Below, piece after piece: positions 7,913 through 16,067 of a DNA stretch of 19,822 bases (position 1 is its first letter; the number at the start of each line of letters is the position of its first letter). The notes beneath the pieces are model-generated. The model ran no database searches. It saw only the letters and a list, made by a program, of their open reading frames with translations, and was not told where the DNA came from. The translations under genes and the position numbers were made by a program. Origin of the DNA: DASRCB01 sp035653295 (GTDB taxonomy: Bacteria; Acidobacteriota; Terriglobia; Bryobacterales; Bryobacteraceae); contig DASRCB010000325.1 in assembly GCA_035653295.1 (NCBI GenBank), forward strand, positions 1 through 19,822, given 5' to 3'.

Positions 7913-10207
7913 TCACACGCGTAGTTCATAGCCGCGCGCCGCCATACCCTGGATGATCGCCGCGCGAATGGCGCTGAGGTCGTCGGACGACAGGGTTCTG
8001 TCCTGCGCGCCCACGGTAAGGCGGAAGGAGATGCTGCGTGTTCGCGGCGTTAGCGGGTAATCCCGGAGGAATTCGATGGAGACAAGATTCGGTCCGGCGA
8101 GGTCGGTAAGCTGTTTCTCGATGGCCGCTGCCTGGGAACGCGCCGGGGCGACGACGGAGAGGTCGAAAGCGCTGGTTGGGAATCGGCGCAGAGCCCGATA
8201 GCTGGTTTCGACTTTCCCGAGCGCAAGCATGCGCGACAGATCGACATCCAGAATCGCCGCGCGGCCCTCCGGCACGAACGCGGGATGCACTTCAAAGAGG
8301 CGGCCGACTCGTTCCCCGCGCCAGCTCACCTCGGCGGCCCGGCTGGGATGCTCGAACACGCGCGGCGCCGCCGGCGCGGGTTCGCAGCCGCGCATCAGAC
8401 ATTCGGCCACCCGCTTCAGCTCGAACAACTGGTCCACCCCGTCGCCCTCGCGCGTGTACATCACCACCGCCGCGTGGGCGATCTCGTTCGGAAGCTCGGC
8501 GCCGCGCTGATGGATCTCCATGCCGATTTCGAAAAACCGGAACGAGGAGAAGTTCCTGCTGTTCGCGGCGATGTTCCGGAGCAGCCCAGGGATCAGGCTG
8601 GCCCGCATGAGCTCCTGACCGGCGGCAATGGGATTGGCGATGCGCACGTGGTCGGCGATATCCAAACTGAGCCGGCGGACCTCTTCTTCGGTCACGAAGG
8701 AGTAGTTATGGACCTCGGTGAAACCCTGGTCGACGAGAATTTCACGCACGCGATGCTCCAGCTCGCGCCCGGGGTTCGGCGGAGGAACCACCGTTTCGAT
8801 TCGCGGCGCCTGCGGGGTGATGCTGTTGTAGCCGAGCATGCGGCCGACCTCTTCCAGCAGATCGTCAGCTATGGAAACGTCTTTCGTGGCGCGCCAGCTC
8901 GGAACGGTCACGGAAAGCACGCCGGCTTCCTTTGGCAGCACCATGAAGCCAAGCGAACCCAGAATCGTTTCGACCTGCGACTGTTCGACAGTGCGCCCAA
9001 GCCTGCGGATGAGCCACGGAACGGACAACGCGATGGGAGCCGGGGCGGTCAGTGGACGCGCCAGGTCGGCGACCCCGCCGACAATGCGAATGCCTGGCGA
9101 GACCTCCGTAAGCAGTTGGATGGCCAGCGCCAGACCGCGCACCGTGTTCAACGGGTCCTGCGATTTTTCGAAGCGCATCGACGCATCCGTGCGCAGCTTC
9201 AATGCGACAGAGGTGCGCCGCACGCTGGCAGCCTGGAAATTCGCACTCTCGAGCACGATACGAGTGGTACGGTCGCTGATGGCGCTGTCGGCGCCTCCGA
9301 TGACCCCGCCGATGGCGATGGGACCGCCCGCGTCGGCAATCACCAGATTCGCCGGGGTCAGGTTGTAATGCTGATCATTGAGCGCAAGGATGCTCTCGCC
9401 AGGCCGCGCCCGTCTGGCGAAGATGGTGTCGCCGTGCAGCTTGTCAGCGTCGAAGGCGTGCATCGGCTGCGCGATGGCGGACATGACATAGTTGGTCACG
9501 TCAACCACGTTATTGATCGGGTTCAGCCCGATGGCTTCCAGCCGGTACTGCAGCCACAGCGGGGACGGCTTGACCGTAACGTTGTCGAACACGAGCGCGC
9601 TATACCGCGGGCAGAGGTTCAGATCGGGGATGGCGATGCGAATCGCCGGCGGCACGGAGGGATCCGGCAGCAGCTTCATGTTCACCGGATCGCGCAGGGG
9701 CACATGTTCGATCGCGGCGACTTCGCGAGCCATGCCGTGATGGCCCCACAGGTCGGGTCGATGGGTGAGTGATTTGTTATCGACGTCTATGATGCTGTCG
9801 GGCGCCAGCGTGAGACGATCGGATTCCAGCTCCACGATGCCCGCCGCGTCGCGATTGATACCCAGTTCGGCGCCGCTGGCAAGCATGCCCTCGCTATCCA
9901 CGCCGGAGATACGCTTCGTTGCGAGCGGCACATAAACCGTGATCACTCCGGGGCGGCAGTTTGGAGCGCCGCATACCACGGTTTTCGTTCCGTACTTCTC
10001 CGTTTCGGCCACCACCCGCCGGTTATGGCCATCGCCCATGGGCTCCGCCGAGATCACGCGCGCCACGGATGCTTCGCGCAGCAGCGGCGCAACCTCCTCG
10101 ACGCCCTCGCATTCCGCGGTCTTCATGGTAATATCCCGAGCCAGCTCGCGAGGGTCCGTCTTCAGCCCGACCGTCAGCTCTTCGATCCACTGATACGAGA
10201 ATTTCAT
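7913..10207 (-). CDS. pheT: Phenylalanine-tRNA ligase beta subunit
   Basis: Beta chain of the alpha2-beta2 enzyme that charges tRNA-Phe. 764 aa from MKFSYQWIEEL. The N-terminal part has the tRNA-binding (EMAP-like) domain at about 40-150 (ARVISAEPMG, VVCGAPN). DNKSLTHRPDLWGHHGMARE follows at about 160-180, then the B3/B4 editing region, the B5 DNA-binding-like domain (LSVPWLIRRLGR) and the catalytic-like core (VREILVDQGFTEVHNYSFV). The last ~95 residues are the ferredoxin-fold anticodon-binding domain, from RRFPTSAFDLSVV to MAARGYELRV. Length and domain order are normal. The frame extends 78 codons upstream into pheS, but that part has no family similarity. The ATG overlaps the pheS stop by 1 nt (TGATG), which implies translational coupling and 1:1 subunit supply. 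Confidence 0.97.
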   Translation of the reverse strand: MKFSYQWIEELTVGLKTDPRELARDITMKTAECEGVEEVAPLLREASVARVISAEPMGDGHNRRVVAETEKYGTKTVVCGAPNCRPGVITVYVPLATKRISGVDSEGMLASGAELGINRDAAGIVELESDRLTLAPDSIIDVDNKSLTHRPDLWGHHGMAREVAAIEHVPLRDPVNMKLLPDPSVPPAIRIAIPDLNLCPRYSALVFDNVTVKPSPLWLQYRLEAIGLNPINNVVDVTNYVMSAIAQPMHAFDADKLHGDTIFARRARPGESILALNDQHYNLTPANLVIADAGGPIAIGGVIGGADSAISDRTTRIVLESANFQAASVRRTSVALKLRTDASMRFEKSQDPLNTVRGLALAIQLLTEVSPGIRIVGGVADLARPLTAPAPIALSVPWLIRRLGRTVEQSQVETILGSLGFMVLPKEAGVLSVTVPSWRATKDVSIADDLLEEVGRMLGYNSITPQAPRIETVVPPPNPGRELEHRVREILVDQGFTEVHNYSFVTEEEVRRLSLDIADHVRIANPIAAGQELMRASLIPGLLRNIAANSRNFSSFRFFEIGMEIHQRGAELPNEIAHAAVVMYTREGDGVDQLFELKRVAECLMRGCEPAPAAPRVFEHPSRAAEVSWRGERVGRLFEVHPAFVPEGRAAILDVDLSRMLALGKVETSYRALRRFPTSAFDLSVVAPARSQAAAIEKQLTDLAGPNLVSIEFLRDYPLTPRTRSISFRLTVGAQDRTLSSDDLSAIRAAIIQGMAARGYELRV

Positions 10208-11229
10208 CAGAACTGTGTCAGAAACCGCAGATCGCCGCTCTGCAACAGGCGGATATCGTCGATGCCGTAGCGCATCATGGCCAGCCGCGTGAGGCCGAGG
10301 CCGAACGCGAACCCGCTCCACTCGTCCGGATTGATGCCGCTCATGCGCAGCACGTTCGGGTGCACCATGCCGCAGCCCATTTGCTCTACCCAGCCGCTCT
10401 GTTTGCAGACCGGACAACCCGAGCCGCCGCAGATGAGGCACTGAATATCGAGCTCGAAGCCGGGCTCCACGAAGGGAAAGAACCCTGGCCGCAGCCGCAC
10501 ATTCACCTCGCGGCGGAAGATGCCGCTGAGCATGGTCTTCATGAAGTAGATCAGGTGCGCGACGGAGATGTCACGGTCCACCATCATTCCTTCCACCTGA
10601 TAAAAGGTGTGCTCGTGCGAGGCGTCCACCTCCTCGTTCCGGAACACGCGGCCGGGGGCGATGATGCGCAGCGGCGCGCGCAGGCGCTCCATGCCGCGCA
10701 CCTGCACCGGCGAGGTGTGGGTTCGAAGAAGCTTACCGTCGGTGAGCCAGAACGTGTCCTGAGCATCGCGCGCGGGGTGGTCGGCGGGAATGTTGAGGGC
10801 GTCGAAATTGTGATACTCGGTTTCCACCTCGGGACCATCGAGCACGGTAAAACCAAGCGAGACGAACAGGTCCTCGATTTCGGTCTGGATACGGGTGACA
10901 GGATGCAGACTGCCGCGGCGCGGACCGGGCGCGGGCAGCGTCAGGTCCACCCACTCCTTATCGAGGCGGTCGCGCAGCTGCGCATGTTCGAAGGCCTGTT
11001 TGCGCGCGCTCAAAGCGGATTCCAGCGCCTCTTTGGCCGCATTCAGCGCTTTGCCAGCGGCGGCGCGCTCCTCCGGCGTCAGTTTTCCGAATTCGCGGCT
11101 GAACTGGGCGAGGGATCCTTTTCGGCCGAGCACGGCGACGCGCACGCTCTCCAGATCGTCCAGCGCGCCGGCGCGGGCAATCTGTTCGAGGGCCTCGTCC
11201 TGAACCTGCCTGATCCGTTCATCCAGCAT
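10207..11229 (-). CDS. pheS: Phenylalanine-tRNA ligase alpha subunit
   Basis: Catalytic alpha chain of PheRS, 340 aa. Residues 1-90 form the N-terminal coiled coil. The class II core has motif 2 at about 190-217 (APGRVFRNEEVDASHEHTFY, QVEGMMVD) and motif 3 at about 307-322 (GFAFGLGLTRLAMMRYG). THTSPVQ at 170-176 is the usual ATP/Phe-pocket segment. A four-cysteine knuckle (C264-x2-C267-x4-C272-x2-C275, reading CLICGGSGCPVC) sits in the core; such a cluster occurs in part of the bacterial PheS family and probably binds zinc. It follows the ankyrin gene by 5 nt and is coupled to pheT by a TGATG junction. No Shine-Dalgarno is visible, so it probably depends on read-through from upstream genes. 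Confidence 0.98.
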   Translation of the reverse strand: MLDERIRQVQDEALEQIARAGALDDLESVRVAVLGRKGSLAQFSREFGKLTPEERAAAGKALNAAKEALESALSARKQAFEHAQLRDRLDKEWVDLTLPAPGPRRGSLHPVTRIQTEIEDLFVSLGFTVLDGPEVETEYHNFDALNIPADHPARDAQDTFWLTDGKLLRTHTSPVQVRGMERLRAPLRIIAPGRVFRNEEVDASHEHTFYQVEGMMVDRDISVAHLIYFMKTMLSGIFRREVNVRLRPGFFPFVEPGFELDIQCLICGGSGCPVCKQSGWVEQMGCGMVHPNVLRMSGINPDEWSGFAFGLGLTRLAMMRYGIDDIRLLQSGDLRFLTQF

Positions 11230-11234
11230 CTGCG

Positions 11235-11894
11235 CTAGATCCGCGCCCCGCGCTTCTCGAGAATCTCGGCGACGTTCTGATGGCCGCCGGTCATCGCCAG
11301 GTCCATGGGGTTCTGACTGTTATCGGCGCGGGCGTTGACTTCCGCTCCGGCATCCAGCAGCGCCGTCGCCATCGCCGCATCGCCGCTTTGGGCCGCGGCA
11401 TGAAGAGCAGTCCAGCCGCCCTGCTGTCGCGCGTTGACGTCCGCGCCATGGGCCAGAAGCACCCCAACCACTTCGTTACTCCGCCCAGCGGCGGCAGCGT
11501 GCAGGGGCATGTTCCTCATGGCGTTCACCGAACGCGCGTTAACATCGGCGCCGTGCGCGATCAGCGCTTCGGCGACTTCCTTCTGACCGAAAAATGCGGC
11601 CAGGTGAAGCGGCGTCCAGCCGTCCCTGGTAAGTGCGCGGACCAGAGACCGGTCCGAGTCGAGAAGCTGTTCCACGCGCGCGCGGTCGCCGGCCACGGTT
11701 GCCTCAAAGATATCGGTCTCAATTCCGCGCCCAAGCAGCCAGTCGGCAATGGCATTCTGCCTGTTGTAGCGCGCGATCATGTAGGCGCTCACGCCGTTGT
11801 CATCGCGAGCCGAGGCCTTCGACGGGTCTTCCTCAACGAATGTCTGCACCGCGCCGAGATCGCCGGCGCGAATCGCGTCGAACAGGTTTTTCAC
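11235..11894 (-). CDS. Ankyrin-repeat protein
   Basis: 219 aa made almost entirely of about seven ankyrin repeats. The last four are canonical (DGWTPLHLAAFFGQKEVAEA, LIAHGADVNAR, GGWTALHAAAQSGDAAMATA, LLDAGAEVNAR). The first three are degenerate. There is no signal peptide or membrane helix, so it is predicted to be a cytoplasmic protein-binding scaffold; the partner is unknown. The start codon is GTG, 1 nt after the stop of the upstream gene, and pheS begins 5 nt after its own stop. It therefore lies inside the phe transcription unit. Whether it has anything to do with the synthetase is not shown by sequence. Confidence 0.93.
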   Translation of the reverse strand: MKNLFDAIRAGDLGAVQTFVEEDPSKASARDDNGVSAYMIARYNRQNAIADWLLGRGIETDIFEATVAGDRARVEQLLDSDRSLVRALTRDGWTPLHLAAFFGQKEVAEALIAHGADVNARSVNAMRNMPLHAAAAGRSNEVVGVLLAHGADVNARQQGGWTALHAAAQSGDAAMATALLDAGAEVNARADNSQNPMDLAMTGGHQNVAEILEKRGARI

Positions 11895-11895
11895 G

Positions 11896-12372
11896 TTACT
11901 GTGCCGCGGCCGGTGTGGCCGGAACGTACGGCTGGTCGAGGCGCTTCAACTCCCAACCCAGATGATTGATGTAGAAGACCAGCAGGGCCTCCGGAAATTT
12001 ATCGCGCAGCCCATCGAGCACGCGCTGCTGCCAGCCCTCGGTGAGGTAGGGCGCCGGATCGAGGTCCTTGGAGAAAAACCCGTCCTCGTTGGGAATGCCG
12101 AGAATATTGAGGGCGGCGGCGATCATGTCGAGATGGGAAATCAGAACCGCCTGAGCAATCTCGGTTGCGAACTCCTCATCGTGGTTCTGCACGCGCTCCC
12201 AGAATCGGGGCGCGGACTTGCGCAGGTTTTCGGAATTCAGCTTCGGCAGGTGCAGGCGCACCTTCATGCGGTCATACAGCTGAAAGGTTTTGAGTCTGCC
12301 AATCGAGATGGAGCGAACCAGATCGGTGAAACATCGCTCGCCCAGTCCGAGGTAGACATCGGAGAGCTCCAT
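11896..12372 (-). CDS. Conserved-looking protein of unknown function, first gene of the phe block
   Basis: 158 aa, not recognised. It is soluble with no signal peptide, membrane helix, cysteine cluster or catalytic motif that I can name. It looks mostly alpha-helical (ELSDVYLGLGERCFTDLVRS, IGRLKTFQLYDRMKVRLHL, ATEIAQAVLISHLDMIAAAL) with a C-terminal LLVFYINHLGWELKRL stretch and an Ala/Pro tail. Codon use matches its neighbours. It is the first gene of the leftward block and ends 1 nt before the GTG of the ankyrin gene, so co-translation is likely. On the minus strand the TANNNT hexamer TACGCT lies 8 nt before the ATG. The 72-nt gap to the divergent DUF155-like gene must hold promoters for both directions, but I see no clear -35. 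Confidence 0.8.
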   Translation of the reverse strand: MELSDVYLGLGERCFTDLVRSISIGRLKTFQLYDRMKVRLHLPKLNSENLRKSAPRFWERVQNHDEEFATEIAQAVLISHLDMIAAALNILGIPNEDGFFSKDLDPAPYLTEGWQQRVLDGLRDKFPEALLVFYINHLGWELKRLDQPYVPATPAAAQ

Positions 12373-12444
12373 AAAACGTCAGCGTAGCATGGGCTTTGGC
12401 GCGCCGCGCTGGAAACGCGTCATCATACCTACAGCACAGGCCAC

Positions 12445-13539
12445 ATGGCTCGACTCTCGGGTTCGCTGCACGCGCTGCTGCTGTTCGACGTGTGCGAGGA
12501 GATCCGTCTCGATGAGGCGCGCGAGCTGCTTGGCGCCGAGCGCAGCGGCGGCCGTCCCGAATTCCGCGGACCGGTTCCGGAATATGTGCGCTTCGCCCGG
12601 CCACCGGTGGTCCGACCGGTAGCGGCAATCGAAATCGGGCCAGGGGAGACGTGGAGCGCTGCCGTTCGCGTCTACGAGTATGGCGTGATCAGCCTTGCGC
12701 TCGAACTTCCGTTTGAGGGCGATTGGAGCGAGCTGGTTAGACTCGCCAGCCGCTGGATCGGCTCCGCGGAGCTGGAGCGCCGCGCCGCCGAGATCGTCCG
12801 CGAGCAGACCGGGCGCATCGGGCGCGCGCTGGTGAACCCTTATCCGCGGCACACCACGGAAGACTACTATGTGGTTCATCTTCGCCGCGCTTACGGCGAC
12901 GACAACTCCGCAGTCCCGGCGTCCACCATGATTGCCGAACGCGGCGGCGAAATCGCGCAGATCGTGCGCGGCGAAGCAGTCCCGCTGTCGGATAACGAGA
13001 TTGCCGAGGTGCTGCGTGAGTGGGTCTCCTACTATCCATCCGATCTGCTCGTGGTGGCTTGGATGGCCGCTTTCGTATACGACACCGCGGAAGGGGCGGC
13101 GCCCATTCTCGAGCTGCTCGAGTACGCCAATACCGAGCTGATCGAGTTCCGCTACTATGACGACCTGCTCACCCGCGTGCTCGCCGGCGTGTATCGCAGC
13201 CTCGAGCGCCGCCGCAGCCTGTGGCGGCGATGGCGCATGGCCACCGAGGCGGAAGGACTGAACCGTATCCGCGTGGACGTCATCGAGCTCACGGAACGGC
13301 TGGACAACTCGATCAAGTTCCTCAGCGACATGTTTTACGCCCGCGCCTACCGGGTCATGACCCGCAGGATCGGCGTGAACGATTATCGCGATCTGGTGGA
13401 TGACAAGCTCAGAATCGCGGGAGACCTGTACCAGTCCATGATCGAGGAGTTTCACCAGGGCCGTGCTTTTCTGCTGGAAGTCATGGTGGTGGCGATCCTG
13501 ATCATCGAACTGGTGTTCCTGTTTCGGGGTCACAGCTAA
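12445..13539 (+). CDS. RMD1/DUF155-like tail-anchored protein
   Basis: 364 aa, most like the RMD1/YagE (DUF155) family. Members have a soluble domain and a single C-terminal membrane helix; eukaryotic relatives act in mitochondria, bacterial roles are unclear. Supporting features are the VRVYEYGVISLALELPF segment near residue 74 (compare the family's tyrosine/glycine strand) and a long helical C-terminal half rich in Arg and Glu (RSLERRRSLWRRWRMATEAE, IELTERLDNSIKFLSDMF). The order ends with LYQSMIEEFHQGRAFLLEV running straight into the hydrophobic helix MVVAILIIELVFLF at about 347-360. There is no N-terminal signal. It is divergent from the phe block and followed by a stem-loop and the antiporter. 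The family call is by pattern and topology, so it is moderate. Confidence 0.6.
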   Translation: MARLSGSLHALLLFDVCEEIRLDEARELLGAERSGGRPEFRGPVPEYVRFARPPVVRPVAAIEIGPGETWSAAVRVYEYGVISLALELPFEGDWSELVRLASRWIGSAELERRAAEIVREQTGRIGRALVNPYPRHTTEDYYVVHLRRAYGDDNSAVPASTMIAERGGEIAQIVRGEAVPLSDNEIAEVLREWVSYYPSDLLVVAWMAAFVYDTAEGAAPILELLEYANTELIEFRYYDDLLTRVLAGVYRSLERRRSLWRRWRMATEAEGLNRIRVDVIELTERLDNSIKFLSDMFYARAYRVMTRRIGVNDYRDLVDDKLRIAGDLYQSMIEEFHQGRAFLLEVMVVAILIIELVFLFRGHS

Positions 13540-13547
13540 AAACGGCG

Positions 13548-13569
13548 GCAGAGTTGTATTGAACTCTGC
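13548..13569 (+). terminator. Stem-loop after the DUF155-like gene
   Basis: Perfect 8-bp inverted repeat GCAGAGTT (13548-13555) / AACTCTGC (13562-13569) with a 6-nt loop, 8 nt past the stop codon. Only TT follows, so as an intrinsic terminator it is weak. It could instead be an attenuating or 3'-protecting hairpin between this gene and the antiporter. Confidence 0.4.
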
Positions 13570-13588
13570 TTGCCCGCAAACTAAAGGC

Positions 13589-14776
13589 GTGCACGGCGCC
13601 GCGGTCAACATCCCGCTCACTCTTCTCGTGGTCTTCGGAGCGGCAAAGCTGCTGTCGGAGATCTTCGAGCGGCTGGGGCAACCCGGGATCGTGGGCGAGA
13701 TTATCGCCGGGGCCCTGATCGGACCTGGAATGCTGGGCTGGATTGCGCCCAACGAGGTCCTCCGAACCCTCAGCGATCTGGGGGTGATGTTCCTGTTGTT
13801 CCGCGTCGGACTGGAGGTGAAGACGTCGGAGCTGATGCGCGTCGGCTTCACGGCCACACTGGTTGCGACTGTCGGCGTGATCGTTCCTCTGCTCGCCGGC
13901 TGGGGCATCATGGCGCTGTGGCATGCCCCGCGTGTGGAAGCGCTGTTTGTCGCCGCGGCCATGGTGGCAACCAGCGTGGGTATTACCGCCCAGGTGCTCG
14001 CGGCGCGCGGAGTTTTGGAGCAGCGCGCCAGCCGCATCATACTGGCCGCCGCCGTCATCGACGATGTGCTCGGGTTGATCGTGCTGGCGATCGTGACCGG
14101 GATTTCACAGGGGAAGCTCAACGTCGCCGACGTTCTGATCACTTCCGGACTGGCCATCGGATTCACGGTGGCGGTAGCTCTCTTCGGCACGCACGCAGTC
14201 GGGCGTCTGATGATCCGCGCGGAAAACCGGCTGAAGCTGGGCGAGGTGCAGTTCACGGTTTCCATGGTGGTGCTGTTCGGGCTGGCCCTGCTGGCGACGT
14301 ACGCGGGCGTAGCGGCGATCGTGGGCGCTTTTCTGGCCGGCATGAGTCTGGCGGAGTCGGTCGGCGAACGCCTTCGCGTGATGACCAACGGCGTCGCGGA
14401 ACTGCTGGTCCCCTTCTTCCTTGCCGGCATCGGCCTGCATCTGAACCTGCGCGTTTTCGCGAATCGCGATACCATCCTGCTCGCAGTAGTTATTCTTGCC
14501 GCCGCAATCGTGTCCAAGCTTATCGGCTGCGGCCTCGGCGCAGCCACCTATGGGTGGGCTGACATGCTGCGCATCGGGGTCGGCATGATTCCCCGCGGCG
14601 AGGTGGGCATGGTGGTGGCGCAGATCGGGCAACGCATGGGTATTATCCCCGCGCCGGTTTATGGCGTCGTCGTGTTTATGGCCGTGGCGACCACCCTGGT
14701 TGCGCCGCCGTTGCTGGCGCTGGCCTATCGGGGAGTGGAACGCGGCCCGGCGGTGGAGGAATTGCAAATCGGATAA
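13589..14776 (+). CDS. CPA2-family Na+/H+ antiporter (NapA/Kef type, double-aspartate)
   Basis: Integral membrane cation/proton exchanger, 395 aa with about 12-13 hydrophobic segments. Hallmarks of the Na_H_Exchanger fold are GEIIAGALIGPGMLGW early in the protein, LGVMFLLFRVGLEVK, VATSVGITAQVL and the core motif AAVIDDVLGLIVL. Its paired Asp158-Asp159 (GTG numbering) mark the electrogenic Na+/H+ type such as Thermus NapA, which has the same length and nearly the same position. PFFLAGIGLHLNL and MIPRGEVGMVVAQIG are the later conserved helices. No C-terminal nucleotide-binding (RCK/TrkA-N) domain follows, unlike KefB/C. The start is uncertain: GTG 13589 is preferred; a TTG at 13559 lies inside the stem-loop. 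Weak AAAGG sits only 1-2 nt before the GTG. Confidence 0.93.
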   Translation: MHGAAVNIPLTLLVVFGAAKLLSEIFERLGQPGIVGEIIAGALIGPGMLGWIAPNEVLRTLSDLGVMFLLFRVGLEVKTSELMRVGFTATLVATVGVIVPLLAGWGIMALWHAPRVEALFVAAAMVATSVGITAQVLAARGVLEQRASRIILAAAVIDDVLGLIVLAIVTGISQGKLNVADVLITSGLAIGFTVAVALFGTHAVGRLMIRAENRLKLGEVQFTVSMVVLFGLALLATYAGVAAIVGAFLAGMSLAESVGERLRVMTNGVAELLVPFFLAGIGLHLNLRVFANRDTILLAVVILAAAIVSKLIGCGLGAATYGWADMLRIGVGMIPRGEVGMVVAQIGQRMGIIPAPVYGVVVFMAVATTLVAPPLLALAYRGVERGPAVEELQIG

Positions 14777-14798
14777 GACAATATCCCCGCTCGCCGAT

Positions 14799-15218
14799 AT
14801 GAAAACCATGGCGACCGAAGTCAAACAGGTTTTCCCGTGGCAGGCCCGCTACAGCGTGGGCATTCCGGAAATCGACGAACAGCATAAGCGCCTCATCGGC
14901 GTGATTAATGACCTTCAGGCCGCCATGCTCCGCGGTGAAGGCAAAGCGGTCCTTTCGCGCATCCTCGACGATCTGATTCGCTACACCGAGACGCATTTCG
15001 CCGCTGAGGAGAAGCTCCTGCGCGCGCGGCGGTACTCGGAGGCGGCAGCCCACGAGCAGCAGCATCAGAATCTGAAGAAACAGGTGTATGAGCTTCGCGA
15101 TCAGCTTCGCGCCGGCAAAATGACGGTCACCATCGAAGTGATGCATTTCCTGAAGAACTGGCTCGCCAACCACATACTCGGCGCCGATCTGCGATACGCC
15201 GCGGAGTTGAAGGGCTGA
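14799..15218 (+). CDS. Bacteriohemerythrin (O2-binding di-iron protein)
   Basis: 139-aa single-domain hemerythrin, cytoplasmic. All seven di-iron ligands are present: His29 (IDEQH), His66 and Glu70 (THFAAEE), His85 and His89 (HEQQH), His125 and Asp130 (HILGAD). It binds O2 reversibly and serves in oxygen sensing, storage or delivery; the bare domain has no fused signalling part. Start is ATG 14799; an ATG three codons later (14808) is an alternative. The frame is open upstream into the antiporter, but that part is out-of-frame membrane-protein sequence. It begins 22 nt after the antiporter stop, without a Shine-Dalgarno, so it is probably co-transcribed. Any functional link to ion exchange is inference. 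Confidence 0.96.
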   Translation: MKTMATEVKQVFPWQARYSVGIPEIDEQHKRLIGVINDLQAAMLRGEGKAVLSRILDDLIRYTETHFAAEEKLLRARRYSEAAAHEQQHQNLKKQVYELRDQLRAGKMTVTIEVMHFLKNWLANHILGADLRYAAELKG

Positions 15219-15224
15219 CTTCGC

Positions 15225-15230
15225 TAGACT
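15225..15230 (+). promoter_or_regulatory. Candidate -10 element of the hydrolase gene (leaderless spacing)
   Basis: TAGACT, of the TANNNT type, ends exactly 6 nt before the GTG at 15237, within the 18-nt gap after the hemerythrin gene. No Shine-Dalgarno precedes the GTG. No -35 is recognisable. Confidence 0.35.
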
Positions 15231-15236
15231 GGGCAC

Positions 15237-16067
15237 GTGCTGCGTGTGCCATGGTATGTTGCGTGGCCTCTGGCGCTTGCGGTCATTTATGGCGGCCTCG
15301 CGTTTCTGGCCCGCCGTTCCGTCTTCTATCCGATGAAATACCCCGGCGGTTTGTGGGACCTCCAGTCTGAATGTCGCGCCAGTGATGTGTGGCTCCAAAC
15401 GCCCGACGGGATTCGTCTGAACGCGTGGTGGGCGGCGCCGGCGGGAGCGCGTCTGGTGACCTTATTCCTGCATGGGAATGCCGGGAATGTCACGCATCGA
15501 TTCGCCGTGCTTCAGGAGATCCCTGCAGCCGGGTCCGCTGTTCTCGTCCCTGATTATCGCGGCTACGGGCGCAGCAGCGGCCGGCCGACGGAGAAGGGCC
15601 TCTACACCGACGCGGAAACCGCGTACGAATATCTGCTCCATACTGGCTGGCAACCGCGGCAGATCGTCATTCAAGGCGAATCACTGGGGACTGCGGTGGC
15701 AATCGAACTCGCCACCCGGAGACCGTGCGCCGGCCTCGTTTTAGAGGCGCCTTTCACCTCCGCGAAGGACGTTGCGGGTACGGTGATTCCATTCCTGGGA
15801 CCATTGCTGATTTCCGGCTTCGATTCGCGCAGCCGCATCGCGGGCGTGCACGCGCCGGTCTTGTTTATTCAGGGCGACCGCGACGAGGTCATCCCACTGC
15901 GCCTCGGGCAGGCACTCTTTAAAGCGGCGCCGGAGCCGAAAAGCTTCTGGCTGCTGCACGGCGCCAGCCACAACAATATCCACGAGGTCGGCGGCGCCGA
16001 GTATATCCAGACGCTGAAGGCGTTTTATGGAACATTTTCAGCCGAGCGCGCACCAACGAGCCAGTAG
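15237..16067 (+). CDS. Membrane-anchored alpha/beta hydrolase (ABHD13/Bem46-like)
   Basis: 276 aa. An uncleaved N-terminal signal anchor (about residues 6-24) is followed by an alpha/beta hydrolase. The oxyanion strand is LFLHGNAGN at 77-85. The nucleophile elbow GESLG has Ser149, the acid is Asp216 in GDRDEVIP, and the base is His245 in HGASHNNIHE. VPDYRGYGRSSGRPTEKG at 104-121 is typical of the Bem46/ABHD13 group of serine hydrolases. The substrate is unknown; such proteins are esterase-, thioesterase- or peptidase-like. Start is GTG 15237, 18 nt after the hemerythrin stop; no better start keeps the anchor. Its last 43 nt overlap the end of the oppositely oriented M16 gene. Confidence 0.92.
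   Translation: MLRVPWYVAWPLALAVIYGGLAFLARRSVFYPMKYPGGLWDLQSECRASDVWLQTPDGIRLNAWWAAPAGARLVTLFLHGNAGNVTHRFAVLQEIPAAGSAVLVPDYRGYGRSSGRPTEKGLYTDAETAYEYLLHTGWQPRQIVIQGESLGTAVAIELATRRPCAGLVLEAPFTSAKDVAGTVIPFLGPLLISGFDSRSRIAGVHAPVLFIQGDRDEVIPLRLGQALFKAAPEPKSFWLLHGASHNNIHEVGGAEYIQTLKAFYGTFSAERAPTSQ

Noticed and set aside
8285..9772. 495-aa open frame on the plus strand inside pheT
   Set aside because: Antisense shadow of pheT, whose domains run uninterrupted through this stretch.
10208..10441. 78-codon upstream extension of pheT
   Set aside because: It lies inside pheS in another frame, is Arg/His-rich and has no PheT similarity. MKFSYQWIEEL at 10207 is the normal PheT N-terminus.
12379..14547. 722-aa open frame on the minus strand across the DUF155-like and antiporter genes
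   Set aside because: It lies antisense to two well-supported genes and the stop between them, is Ser/Arg/Thr-rich and has no domain. This is typical of stop-poor antisense frames in GC-rich DNA.
14661..14798. 46-codon upstream extension of the bacteriohemerythrin
   Set aside because: Trp/Arg-rich out-of-frame reading of the antiporter's last helix; hemerythrin domains start at the chosen ATG.
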